This document shows, piece by piece, positions 15,057 to 22,813 of a DNA stretch of 23,306 nucleotides. The translations under genes were made by a program, and so were the position numbers. A model generated the notes under the pieces. That model was given only the letters and a program-made list of their open reading frames with translations. It was not told the origin of the DNA and made no database searches. Position 1 is the stretch's first letter, and every line of letters starts with the position of its first letter. This DNA is from Firmicutes bacterium UBA1764 (lineage in GTDB: Bacteria > Bacillota > Clostridia > Peptostreptococcales > Anaerovoracaceae): the NCBI GenBank assembly GCA_002315535.1, contig DCHA01000038.1:13344-36649 (forward strand), given 5' to 3'.

Positions 15057-16571
15057 ATGCAGATCGGATTTGATTCCCAAAAGTACTTAGAAGAACAAAA
15101 AAGCTATATTTTAGAGCGAATCAACAGCCATCAGTGCGACCGACTCTATCTCGAATTCGGTGGAAAGCTTGTTAACGACAAGCATGCCGCAAGAGTGCTT
15201 CCGGGCTTTGACCAGGATGCAAAAATCAAGCTTCTTGCAAGCATGAAGGAACACGCCGAAATTATCATCTGCATTTATGCCGGAGACATCCTGACTAATA
15301 AGACCCGTCAGGACTACGGTATCACATACGACCTGGAGGTTATGAGATTAATCGACACCTTCAGAAGATACGAACTCGAAATCAATTCCGTTGTAGTAAC
15401 TCGTTATGAGGATCAGGCCCCTGTAAATCAGTTTATTCAAAAGCTTGAAAGAAGAGGAATCCGCACATATAAGCACTCCTCAACAAAGGGCTATCCTACA
15501 GACGTAGACATCATCGTAAGCGATGAAGGCTACGGCGCAAATCCATACATTGAAGTAACAAAGCCTCTCGTGGTTGTTAATGCTCCGGGTCCTAACTCCG
15601 GAAAGATGGCAACCTGTCTTTCTCAGCTCTATCACGAGAACAAGAGGGGCATCAACTCCAGATACGCAAAATTTGAAACCTTCCCGATTTGGAATCTTCC
15701 GCTCAAGCACCCTGTAAACATTGCTTATGAGGCCGCAACGGTTGATCTCAAGGATGTTAACATGATCGATAACTACCATTTTGATGCATACGGTCAGATG
15801 GCAGTAAACTATAACCGCGACCTGGAAACCTTCCCTGTTCTTAAGAGAATCATGGAAAAGATTACAGGGACAGAATGCGAATATAAATCACCTACAGACA
15901 TGGGTGTTAACAGAGTAGGCTTTTGCATCACCGATGATGAGATTTGCCGCGACGCCGCTTGCAAGGAAATTATCAGAAGATATCTTCTTGCCGCAGTTGA
16001 TTTCAAGCGCGGACTTATCGACGAGGATGCATGCAAGCGTGCTAAGCTCCTTATGGACGAAGTTGGCATGACAACAGACTGCAGAAAGGTTGTCAAGGCC
16101 GCTAATGATTATGCCGCATACAAGAGATCGCTTGATGAGAAAAAGTATCAGAACCTTGTTGCAATGGCAATCGAGCTTAAAAGCGGGCAGATTGTTACAG
16201 GCCGTTCATCCAGGAGGATGGTTGCCGGAGCCGCTCTTATTCTGAATGCGATCAAGTCGCTTTGCGGTATTCCTGACGAGGTTGATCTTATCTCCCCGGA
16301 CGTACTTGAAACACTGCAAAAGCTCAAGACAGATATACTTCACAAGGAAAAGAGCACGCTTAATCTTGAGGAAATCCTCTCAGCTCTCAGCATCTCAGCG
16401 TCCATCAATCCTATGGCAAAGCTTGCTGTTACAAAGCTTCCATGCCTCAGCGGATGCCAGGCTCACTGTACCGCTATTCTTTCTGATAGCGATACACAGA
16501 TTTTCCATGACCTTGGAATTGATGCAAGCTGCGAGCCGGAGTTCAGCTCAAACAACTTATATTTAGGATAG
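15057..16571 (+). CDS. DUF1846 (UPF0371) family protein
   Basis: 504 residues, the normal length for the DUF1846/UPF0371 family, a conserved protein with solved structures but no settled function that I know of. The N-terminus IGFDSQKYLEEQKSYILERI and the segment YLEFGGKL…ARVLPGFD are characteristic. A nucleotide-binding-like loop, NAPGPNSGKMATCLSQ (175-190), resembles a P-loop although the first glycine is shifted. Other conserved pieces are RYAKFETFPIWNLPLKHPVNIAYEAATVDL and INPMAKLAVTKLPCLSGCQAHCTAILSD near the C-terminus, the latter with several cysteines. It has its own promoter and a strong ribosome site (AAGGTGAG). It is followed by a hairpin and then galE, so the two may be partly co-transcribed. 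It is probably cytoplasmic; no membrane segment is seen. Confidence 0.88.
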   Translation: MQIGFDSQKYLEEQKSYILERINSHQCDRLYLEFGGKLVNDKHAARVLPGFDQDAKIKLLASMKEHAEIIICIYAGDILTNKTRQDYGITYDLEVMRLIDTFRRYELEINSVVVTRYEDQAPVNQFIQKLERRGIRTYKHSSTKGYPTDVDIIVSDEGYGANPYIEVTKPLVVVNAPGPNSGKMATCLSQLYHENKRGINSRYAKFETFPIWNLPLKHPVNIAYEAATVDLKDVNMIDNYHFDAYGQMAVNYNRDLETFPVLKRIMEKITGTECEYKSPTDMGVNRVGFCITDDEICRDAACKEIIRRYLLAAVDFKRGLIDEDACKRAKLLMDEVGMTTDCRKVVKAANDYAAYKRSLDEKKYQNLVAMAIELKSGQIVTGRSSRRMVAGAALILNAIKSLCGIPDEVDLISPDVLETLQKLKTDILHKEKSTLNLEEILSALSISASINPMAKLAVTKLPCLSGCQAHCTAILSDSDTQIFHDLGIDASCEPEFSSNNLYLG

Positions 16572-16580
16572 ACTATGTAT

Positions 16581-16601
16581 AGCCACGGGTTGTCCGTGGC
16601 T
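16581..16601 (+). terminator. Hairpin between the DUF1846 gene and galE
   Basis: Perfect 8-bp stem (16581-16588 with 16594-16601), 5-nt loop, followed by TATTTAAAAC. The T-run is weak, so termination may be partial and galE may receive read-through. No separate promoter for galE is visible in the short gap. Confidence 0.6.
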
Positions 16602-16626
16602 TATTTAAAACTATTAGGAGGTAATT

Positions 16627-17628
16627 ATGTCAGTACTTCTTACAGGTGGCGCAGGCTATATAGGATCACATACCGCAGTTGAAATGATCAATGCGGGAAA
16701 AGAAATAGTCATTGTAGATAATTTATATAACAGCGAAGCAAAGGTTATAGATTTAATCGAGCAGATTACAGGCGTTCGTCCAAAGTTTTATAAAGAGGAC
16801 TGCTGTGATAAGAAGGCTCTGGAGAAAATCTTCAGCGAGAATGAAATTGATACCGTAATTCATTTTGCGGGCTATAAGGCTGTCGGTGAATCTGTCGAAA
16901 AGCCTGCCGAGTATTATCGCAATAACATTGACTCAGCTCTTTGCGTAATCGAAGTAATGAAGGAATTCGGATGCAAATCCATAGTCTTCAGCTCTTCTGC
17001 AACAGTATATGGCAGCGATGCGACAGTTCCGTATAAGGAAGACATGCCAACCGGAGGATGCACAAATCCATATGGCTGGACTAAATATATGATTGAACAG
17101 ATTCTTCGCGACCAGGCAAAGGCTGATAAAGAGCTTTCCGTAGTTCTTCTCAGATATTTCAATCCGGTCGGAGCGCATGAAAGCGGACTTATCGGTGAAA
17201 ATCCAAAGGGCATCCCCAACAACCTCATGCCATATATAGCTCAGGTTGCTGCCGGAATAAGAGATCACCTCAATGTATTCGGAAACGACTATGATACTCC
17301 GGACGGTACAGGCGTCAGAGACTTTATCCATGTAGTAGACCTTGCAAAGGGACATGTGCTGGCAGTTGATTATGCAAAGAATCACAAGGGCTGCGAAGCT
17401 ATTAACCTTGGTACAGGAAACGGCTACAGCGTGCTTCAGCTTATGCGTGCATTTGAGGATGTAAACGGAATAAAGATTCCGTATGAATTTACCCCAAGAA
17501 GAGCAGGGGATCTCGGAAGCTGTTATGCAGATGCATCCAAGGCGAAGGAGCTTCTTAATTGGAAGGCCGGGCTGGGAATAAACGAAATGTGTAGGGATTC
17601 CTGGGGATATCAAAAGAACAAGAAGTAA
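16627..17628 (+). CDS. galE: UDP-glucose 4-epimerase
   Basis: 333-residue short-chain dehydrogenase-type epimerase that interconverts UDP-glucose and UDP-galactose with bound NAD. The NAD loop is TGGAGYIGSHT (6-16). The active site is Ser124/Thr126 in FSSSATVYG and Tyr149-x-x-x-Lys153 in NPYGWTKYM. The C-terminal substrate region has the usual RRAGDLGSCYAD and MCRDSW motifs. Length is standard. AGGAGG at 16616-16621 sets the ATG. No galK or galT is adjacent, so the role may be making UDP-Gal for surface glycans rather than galactose catabolism, but that is inference. Confidence 0.95.
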   Translation: MSVLLTGGAGYIGSHTAVEMINAGKEIVIVDNLYNSEAKVIDLIEQITGVRPKFYKEDCCDKKALEKIFSENEIDTVIHFAGYKAVGESVEKPAEYYRNNIDSALCVIEVMKEFGCKSIVFSSSATVYGSDATVPYKEDMPTGGCTNPYGWTKYMIEQILRDQAKADKELSVVLLRYFNPVGAHESGLIGENPKGIPNNLMPYIAQVAAGIRDHLNVFGNDYDTPDGTGVRDFIHVVDLAKGHVLAVDYAKNHKGCEAINLGTGNGYSVLQLMRAFEDVNGIKIPYEFTPRRAGDLGSCYADASKAKELLNWKAGLGINEMCRDSWGYQKNKK

Positions 17629-17634
17629 AACAAC

Positions 17635-17663
17635 AAATGACCATCTCATACGGTGGTCATTTT
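17635..17663 (+). terminator. Intrinsic terminator after galE
   Basis: Nine-bp stem (17635-17643 with 17654-17662), extendable by two pairs, with A residues on the 5' arm and TTTT then GCATTTC on the 3' side. It stands directly before the prfA promoter. Confidence 0.7.
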
Positions 17664-17672
17664 GCATTTCTA

Positions 17673-17701
17673 TTCAAAAACAATCTCGTTTATGGTATAA
17701 T
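17673..17701 (+). promoter_or_regulatory. Promoter of the prfA operon
   Basis: TTCAAA (17673-17678), 17-bp spacer, extended -10 TGGTATAAT (TATAAT at 17696-17701). Predicted start of transcription is near 17708, which leaves a leader of about 25 nt containing AAGGA. Confidence 0.7.
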
Positions 17702-17732
17702 AGGTCGGTTACACTACATTAAGGATGAAAAA

Positions 17733-18794
17733 ATGTTTAAAAGATTAGATTTTATACTCCAAAAGTACGAAGAATTAAGCCTTCTTGTTGCCGATCCTGA
17801 AGTTATTTCAAATCAGGACAAATGGCGCAAGCATATGAAGGAATTAGGCGACATGGAGCCTATCGTAAATGCTTACAAGGAGTACAAGAAAACAGAAGAT
17901 GACTTAGCCGGAGCAAAGGAAATGCTTGGTGAAAGCGATGAAGAAATGCGCGAGATGGCTAAGATGGAAATTTCCGAATGTGAAGAAAGACTTGAGCAGC
18001 TTACACAAGAGCTCAAGATTTTGTTATTGCCTAAAGACCCTAACGATGAGAAGAACGTATATCTCGAGCTTCGTGCAGGTACAGGCGGTGAAGAAGCAGC
18101 CCTCTTTGCGGGCGACCTTCTCAGAATGTATTCAAGATATGCAGAGCGCCACGGCTACAAGGTTGAGCTTACCGACGTAAACGATACAGGAATCGGCGGC
18201 TACAAGCAGGCTGTAGTACGTATCGTTGGAAGAGGCGCATACAGCAGATTAAAATATGAATCCGGCGTGCACAGAGTGCAGCGTGTTCCGGAGACTGAAA
18301 GCTCCGGCCGTATCCACACATCAGCGGCAACCGTTGCTATCATGCCTGAGGTTGAAGACGTTGAGGTTGATCTCAAATGGGATGACATCAGAGTTGATAC
18401 ATACAGAGCATCAGGCCACGGCGGACAGTACATCAACATGACAGACTCAGCTGTCAGACTTACTCACCTTCCGACAGGCGTTGTTGTTCAGTGCCAGGAT
18501 GAAAAGTCGCAGCTTAAAAATAAGGAAAAGGCTTTCGCAGAGCTCAAGTCAAGACTCTATGCCTTCTTCCAGCAGCAACAGCATGATGAACAGTCAGAGC
18601 TTCGTAAGGGCCAGGTAGGCTCCGGCGACAGATCTGAAAGAATCAGAACCTATAACTTCCCTCAGGGCAGAGTTACAGATCACAGAATTAACCTTACAAT
18701 TTACAAGCTTGATCAGTTTATGGATGGCGATATGGATGATGTCATCGATGGTCTTATCACCGCTGAGCAGGCAGAAAAGATGAAGAACTTCTAG
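17733..18794 (+). CDS. prfA: Peptide chain release factor 1
   Basis: 353-residue class I release factor that ends translation at UAA and UAG. The codon-recognition tripeptide is Pro-Glu-Thr (186-188, in QRVPETESSGR), the RF1 type rather than the RF2 Ser-Pro-Phe. The catalytic GGQ is at 230-232 in ASGHGGQYINMTDS; the residues flanking GGQ differ a little from the common SGAGGQHVN form. Start: an upstream in-frame ATG at 17637 is rejected because it lies inside the galE terminator and before the promoter; ATG 17733 has AAGGA at 17721-17725 and gives the normal RF1 N-terminus. The stop overlaps the tsaC start by one base. No prmC methyltransferase gene follows, although it often does. Confidence 0.96.
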   Translation: MFKRLDFILQKYEELSLLVADPEVISNQDKWRKHMKELGDMEPIVNAYKEYKKTEDDLAGAKEMLGESDEEMREMAKMEISECEERLEQLTQELKILLLPKDPNDEKNVYLELRAGTGGEEAALFAGDLLRMYSRYAERHGYKVELTDVNDTGIGGYKQAVVRIVGRGAYSRLKYESGVHRVQRVPETESSGRIHTSAATVAIMPEVEDVEVDLKWDDIRVDTYRASGHGGQYINMTDSAVRLTHLPTGVVVQCQDEKSQLKNKEKAFAELKSRLYAFFQQQQHDEQSELRKGQVGSGDRSERIRTYNFPQGRVTDHRINLTIYKLDQFMDGDMDDVIDGLITAEQAEKMKNF

Positions 18795-19783
18795 TGAACA
18801 CAATATATCTTACAAGTTCAGATGAGGATATAAAAAAGGCGGCGGAGATTATTAAGGCCGGAGGTCTTGTGGCGTTTCCTACAGAAACGGTGTACGGCCT
18901 TGGCGGCAATGCTCTGAATCCATCAGCATCAAAAAAGATATATGAGGCCAAGGGAAGACCAAGCGATAATCCGTTAATTGCTCATATCTCAAAGACTGAG
19001 GAATTAATTTCGCTGGTTACGGACTTTCCGGAAAACGCAAGAAAGCTTGCGACCGCCATTTGGCCGGGTCCTATGACTATGGTACTTCACAAAAAGGATA
19101 TAGTGCCAAACGAGACTACAGGCGGACTTAACACGGTGGCAATAAGGTGTCCTGCAAACGAAACTGCAAGGCGGCTTATTGAACTATCGGGCGTACCTAT
19201 TGCGGCGCCAAGCGCTAATACTTCGGGTCGCCCGAGCCCAACCCGTTGGCAGCATGTTGCCAATGACCTGGATGGGAAGATAGATGCAATAATCATGGGA
19301 GAGCCTTGCATCGGTGGTATTGAAAGCACCATCGTTGACATGACAGAGGAGCTTCCGATGATACTAAGACCTGGACTTATCACTCCGGAGCGCGTCAGCG
19401 AGGTGCTGGGGCTTGACTGTGATTACGATCCGGCAATTAAGGGCCCTGCGAGCCCTGATATGATTCCGAAGGCTCCGGGCATGAAATACAAGCACTATGC
19501 TCCAAAGGCTCAGATGAAGCTGTTCGCAGGCGACAGAGAAAAAGCTCTGGACGTGATGCGCAAAGAGCAGGCAGAGCTCGAGGCAAAGGGCTTTAATGTA
19601 GTCAGCATCGCATATGAAAGCGGCGATGATGCGGCAAGGAATCTTTTTGGAGATTTGAGAGCGGCAGACGCACACGGCGAAGATTACATTTTATGTTATG
19701 CACTGTCTTTAGAAGAATCAATTAATTATTCGGTAATGAACCGCATGCTAAAATCTGCGGGATACAATATAGTTGAGGTGTAA
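18794..19783 (+). CDS. tsaC: L-threonylcarbamoyladenylate synthase, Sua5 type
   Basis: 329 residues, the long Sua5/YwlC form. It makes threonylcarbamoyl-AMP from threonine, bicarbonate and ATP, the first step of the tRNA t6A37 modification. The YrdC domain has VAFPTETVYGLGGNA (26-40), KGRPSDNPL (53-61), APSANTSGRPSPT (138-150) and GIESTIVDM (175-183). The Sua5 linker PGMKYKHYAPKAQ (228-240) and a C-terminal Rossmann-like Sua5 domain follow. The start is GTG, overlapping the prfA stop (TAGTG); the next methionine is far too deep in the YrdC fold to serve as start. The family is also called ywlC in Bacillus, where it lies in the same prfA-to-upp region. Confidence 0.93.
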   Translation: MNTIYLTSSDEDIKKAAEIIKAGGLVAFPTETVYGLGGNALNPSASKKIYEAKGRPSDNPLIAHISKTEELISLVTDFPENARKLATAIWPGPMTMVLHKKDIVPNETTGGLNTVAIRCPANETARRLIELSGVPIAAPSANTSGRPSPTRWQHVANDLDGKIDAIIMGEPCIGGIESTIVDMTEELPMILRPGLITPERVSEVLGLDCDYDPAIKGPASPDMIPKAPGMKYKHYAPKAQMKLFAGDREKALDVMRKEQAELEAKGFNVVSIAYESGDDAARNLFGDLRAADAHGEDYILCYALSLEESINYSVMNRMLKSAGYNIVEV

Positions 19784-19784
19784 T

Positions 19785-20213
19785 ATGAAAATTGCTCTTG
19801 GTTGTGACCATGGTGGTTACGAGCTTAAAAATGAACTTATCAAGCATCTGCAGGGCAGAGGAATTGAAACAGAGGACCTCGGGTGCTACAGCACTGAATC
19901 AGTAGACTACCCTGTATACGGCAAGGCAGTTGCAGAGGCTGTTGTTTCGGGCAAGGCTGACCTTGGAATCGTTTGCTGCGGAACAGGCATTGGAATCTCA
20001 ATTGCCGCAAATAAGGTTAAAGGCATCAGATGTGCACTTCCATACAATGAATTCACTGCGCAGATGTGCAAGCAGCATAACAACGCAAACATGATTTCAT
20101 TCGGGGGCAGAACAATCAGTGCAGACCTCGCCATCAAGCTTACTGATATTTGGCTTGATACAGAGTACGAAGGCGGACGCCATCAGCGTCGCGTTGACAT
20201 GTTAAACGCTTAA
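19785..20213 (+). CDS. rpiB: Ribose-5-phosphate isomerase B
   Basis: 142 residues, standard for the RpiB/LacAB family. It interconverts ribose-5-phosphate and ribulose-5-phosphate in the pentose phosphate pathway. Motifs: MKIALGCDHGGYELK at the N-terminus (Asp8, His9), the active-site Cys65 in VCCGTGIGISIAANK, and His98 in KQHNNANMISFGGR. A TTG-started extension upstream is rejected: the ATG at 19785 has GAGGTG at 19775-19780 and gives the canonical N-terminus. It starts directly after the tsaC stop, so it is co-transcribed. An allose-6-phosphate or galactose-6-phosphate isomerase role is possible in this family, but the prfA/upp context favours RpiB. Confidence 0.93.
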   Translation: MKIALGCDHGGYELKNELIKHLQGRGIETEDLGCYSTESVDYPVYGKAVAEAVVSGKADLGIVCCGTGIGISIAANKVKGIRCALPYNEFTAQMCKQHNNANMISFGGRTISADLAIKLTDIWLDTEYEGGRHQRRVDMLNA

Positions 20214-20264
20214 TTTAGAAATATTAAAATACAAACTCGCGAGGATCGCGGAAAGGCAAAAGAA

Positions 20265-20894
20265 ATGGGAAAAATTTACGTATTTGATCATCCACTTATT
20301 CAGCACAAAGTAACTCTTATGAGAAAGGTTGAAACAAAGGCTAAGGATTTCAGAGCTCTGGTTAGAGAGATTGCATCTCTTATGACATATGAAGCAATGA
20401 GAGATCTTCCTATGGTTGATGTTGAAATCGAGACACCGATGGAAAAGACAGTTCAGAAGAAGCTTGAAGGTGCAGATATGGCAGTAGTTCCTATTCTTCG
20501 TGCAGGACTCGGAATGGTTGAGGGCGTTCTCGACATGGTTCCTCAAGCAAAGATTGGACACATTGGTCTTTACAGAGATCCTGAAACACATAAGCCGGTT
20601 GAATACTATTGCAAGCTGCCTGTTGATCTTGAAAAGAGAAGAATCTTTGTAGTAGATCCTATGCTCGCAACAGGTGGAAGCGCAAGCGATGCTATCACCT
20701 TCATCAAGGAACGTGGCGGAAAGAACATCAAGTTCATGTGCCTTATTGCTGCTCCGGAAGGAATCGAAGCACTCCAGGCTGCACATCCTGATGTAGACAT
20801 TTATATCGCTGCAAAGGATAGACAGCTTAACGAGAATAAATATATCCTCCCTGGTCTTGGCGATGCAGGCGACAGACTCTTCGGAACAAAGTAA
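20265..20894 (+). CDS. upp: Uracil phosphoribosyltransferase
   Basis: 209 residues, the normal length. It salvages uracil to UMP using PRPP. The PRPP-binding loop is VVDPMLATGGSASDA (129-143). Other family features are VVPILRAGLGMVEG (74-87), IGLYRDPETHKPVEYYCKLP (100-119) and the uracil-binding C-terminus YILPGLGDAGDRLFGTK. The 51-bp gap after rpiB shows no convincing promoter or terminator, so it is likely read from the prfA promoter. A short purine stretch (GGAAAGG) serves as SD. Confidence 0.96.
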   Translation: MGKIYVFDHPLIQHKVTLMRKVETKAKDFRALVREIASLMTYEAMRDLPMVDVEIETPMEKTVQKKLEGADMAVVPILRAGLGMVEGVLDMVPQAKIGHIGLYRDPETHKPVEYYCKLPVDLEKRRIFVVDPMLATGGSASDAITFIKERGGKNIKFMCLIAAPEGIEALQAAHPDVDIYIAAKDRQLNENKYILPGLGDAGDRLFGTK

Positions 20895-20910
20895 TTGATC
20901 GGAAAATAAT

Positions 20911-22236
20911 ATGTTTAAGATTCCAGATAACGTAAGTAAATATGATAATGTCTATGATGTTCTCAAGGAACGTGGCTTCATCGAGCAGACAACTGACGAT
21001 GAAGGCATCAGAGAGCTTCTCGGACGTGAAAAGGTAAAGTTTTATATCGGCTTTGATGCAACCGCAGATTGTCTTCATGTAGGACACTTTATGCAGGTCA
21101 TCATCATGATGTACATGCAGAAGTACGGCCATACTCCGGTAGTACTTATCGGCGGCGGCACAACAATGATCGGCGATCCATCCGGCAGAACAGACATGCG
21201 CCAGATGATGACTCCGGAGCAAATCAATGAGAACTGCAAGGAATTTAAAAAGCTCTTTGATCAGTTCCTCGAATTTGATGAAGAATGGAAGCACATCCCT
21301 GGTCAGGGCGTTCTTGGTAAGGGTGGCGAGAATAAGAAGCCGGAGCCGGGTAAGGCTGTTTGTGTAAACAACGCAGACTGGCTTCTCGATGTTAACTATC
21401 TCGAATTCATGAGAGACATAGGTTCTAAGTTCTCTGTTAACGATATGCTTCGTGCAGAATGCTTCAAGCAGAGAATGGAAAAGGGACTTTCCTTCCTTGA
21501 ATTCAACTATATGCTTCTTCAGTCCTATGACTTCTACTGTCTTGCCAGAGATATCGATTGCAAGATCGAATTCGGCGGCAACGATCAGTGGTCTAATATC
21601 TTAGGCGGAAGAGATCTTGCAAGAAGAATTATCGGAAAGGATTCCTACTACGGAATGACCTTCGCTCTTCTTACAAACTCCGAAGGCAAGAAGATGGGCA
21701 AGACTCAAAAGGGTGCGCTCTGGCTTAGAGCTGATAAGTGCAGTCCATATGATTTCTACCAGTATTGGAGAAATGTTGAGGATGCTGATGTTGAGAAGTG
21801 TCTCAGAATGCTGACCTTCCTTCCTATGGATGAGGTTAAGAGGCTTGCATCCCTTGAGGGCGCAGAAATCAACCACGCAAAGGAGGTTCTCGCATACGAG
21901 GTTACAAGACTCGTTCATGGCGATGAAGAGGCTGAAAAGGCTCAGCAGGCAGCACGTGCGGCATTTGGCGGCGGCGGAGATATGACAAATATCCCAAGCA
22001 CAAAGATGGATGCGGCAAAATTTGATGGCGAAGGCTACGGCATCGTAAATCTCATTAAGGAATGCGGACTTGTTGCATCCAATGGTGAAGGATTCAGAAC
22101 CATTCAGCAGGGTGGCCTTACTCTCAATGACGAGAAGGTTACAGACACAAAGAGAATGGTTACAAAAGATGATTTTAAAGACGGAAGTCTTATTCTCAAG
22201 AAGGGCAAGAAGACTTTCCACAGAGTTGATATTTAG
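20911..22236 (+). CDS. tyrS: Tyrosyl-tRNA synthetase
   Basis: 441-residue class I aminoacyl-tRNA synthetase charging tRNA-Tyr. The HIGH-like motif is HVGH (56-59), the GGGTTMIGDPSGRTDMR segment (81-97) is diagnostic, GGNDQWSNILGG (222-233) is the tyrosine/ATP region, and the KMSKS-like motif is KMGKT (261-265). An S4 RNA-binding domain closes the protein (about 373-438). Between LEFDEEW and VNNADWLL there is an extra glycine- and lysine-rich stretch (about 123-149) that I do not expect in the shorter common form. Only 16 bp separate it from upp and there is no T-box leader, unlike many clostridial tyrS genes, so tyrosine starvation control by that route is not visible here. Confidence 0.96.
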   Translation: MFKIPDNVSKYDNVYDVLKERGFIEQTTDDEGIRELLGREKVKFYIGFDATADCLHVGHFMQVIIMMYMQKYGHTPVVLIGGGTTMIGDPSGRTDMRQMMTPEQINENCKEFKKLFDQFLEFDEEWKHIPGQGVLGKGGENKKPEPGKAVCVNNADWLLDVNYLEFMRDIGSKFSVNDMLRAECFKQRMEKGLSFLEFNYMLLQSYDFYCLARDIDCKIEFGGNDQWSNILGGRDLARRIIGKDSYYGMTFALLTNSEGKKMGKTQKGALWLRADKCSPYDFYQYWRNVEDADVEKCLRMLTFLPMDEVKRLASLEGAEINHAKEVLAYEVTRLVHGDEEAEKAQQAARAAFGGGGDMTNIPSTKMDAAKFDGEGYGIVNLIKECGLVASNGEGFRTIQQGGLTLNDEKVTDTKRMVTKDDFKDGSLILKKGKKTFHRVDI

Positions 22237-22256
22237 TTTATAGAAGGAGTTACAAA

Positions 22257-22688
22257 ATGGGCCTGTTCGGAAAAAAAGAAGCCGTTACCCCTCAAGCTGA
22301 TACCAGCCAGTCAAGTTTTTCTGGTAATAACGGAACCATTATTGCCGAAGGAATGACTTTCGAAGGAGAGTTTTTCACCGAAGAGCAAATGGACATTAGG
22401 GGCAATGTTAAGGGTAAGATTAATTCCACTGTTGATACTCACATTGCAAAGACGGGGGTGCACGAAGGAATTATGAATGTAAAATCCCTTCACCTTGATG
22501 GCAAGGTTAATTCTGAGGTCGTATGCGCTGATGTAGCGGCGCTTGGACCATGTGCAGAATTTCGTGGATCACTTTCAACTAAATTCTTCGAGGCAGAGCA
22601 TGGCAGTGACTTTGAGGGTTCACTTACTCTCAGATCACCTATGAATGTCAGCCCGCACAACAACAGCTTTAATACAAAACCGGAGTAG
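22257..22688 (+). CDS. Bactofilin (polymer-forming cytoskeletal protein)
   Basis: 143-residue bactofilin (DUF583). The core (about 27-120) shows the repeated short-strand, glycine-turn pattern of a right-handed beta helix (GTIIAEGMTFEGEF, MDIRGNVKGKI, LHLDGKVNSEVVCADVAALG), flanked by disordered Ser/Asn/Pro-rich ends. Bactofilins polymerise into filaments without nucleotide and often position cell-wall enzymes. The short N-terminal MGLFGKK resembles the membrane-targeting tail seen in some members. An AAGGAG ribosome site sits just ahead. It is the last gene of the prfA-to-tyrS run and is followed by a strong terminator about 90 bp downstream. Confidence 0.88.
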   Translation: MGLFGKKEAVTPQADTSQSSFSGNNGTIIAEGMTFEGEFFTEEQMDIRGNVKGKINSTVDTHIAKTGVHEGIMNVKSLHLDGKVNSEVVCADVAALGPCAEFRGSLSTKFFEAEHGSDFEGSLTLRSPMNVSPHNNSFNTKPE

Positions 22689-22712
22689 AATTTGCTTGTA
22701 TATCGAACCGGT

Positions 22713-22731
22713 TTGCGTACTTTGTGCGCAA
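22713..22731 (+). repeat. Hairpin after the bactofilin gene
   Basis: Eight-bp stem with one G-T wobble (22713-22720 with 22724-22731) and a TTT loop, no T-tract after it. Its right side contains the TTTGTGCGCAAG unit repeated at 22811. It may stabilise the 3' end of the bactofilin mRNA. Confidence 0.5.
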
Positions 22732-22768
22732 GCATGAATTAGGCTGTCCTATATAATTGAAAAATATC

Positions 22769-22797
22769 TTGACATAAGCGTGCAGAGTTAGTAAAAT
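22769..22797 (+). promoter_or_regulatory. Near-consensus promoter of rplM
   Basis: TTGACA (22769-22774), 17-bp spacer, TAAAAT (22792-22797). This is the strongest -35/-10 pair in the window, suited to a ribosomal protein operon. Predicted start of transcription is near 22804, inside the right arm of the upstream terminator. Confidence 0.85.
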
Positions 22798-22813
22798 AAT
22801 TCTGCACGTTTTT
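22779..22813 (+). terminator. Intrinsic terminator overlapping the rplM promoter
   Basis: Eight perfect base pairs (22779-22786 with 22801-22808), extendable by four more (22787-22790 with 22797-22800, one G-T) to leave a 6-nt loop, then TTTTT (22809-22813). It ends transcripts from the tyrS/bactofilin side. The spacer and -10 of the rplM promoter form its left arm and loop. Confidence 0.85.

Noticed and set aside
16933..17667. 244-codon minus-strand open frame opposite galE
   Set aside because: Antisense of galE, with composition unlike a real protein and no initiation signal.
17637..17732. N-terminal extension of prfA by 32 residues
   Set aside because: The upstream ATG lies in the galE terminator and ahead of the prfA promoter; the canonical RF1 N-terminus begins at 17733 with a proper ribosome site.
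20202..20786. 194-codon minus-strand open frame opposite upp
   Set aside because: It is the antisense of a clear upp gene, shows no domain-like composition (Cys/Phe/His/Asn-rich) and has no ribosome site or promoter.
21601..22221. 206-codon minus-strand open frame opposite tyrS
   Set aside because: Shadow of a strongly conserved tyrS frame; Cys/Leu/Ser-rich composition typical of antisense reading.
22752..22757. Extra promoter from TATAAT before the rplM terminator
   Set aside because: No -35 at a usable distance, and a transcript from here would be stopped at 22813 before reaching any gene.
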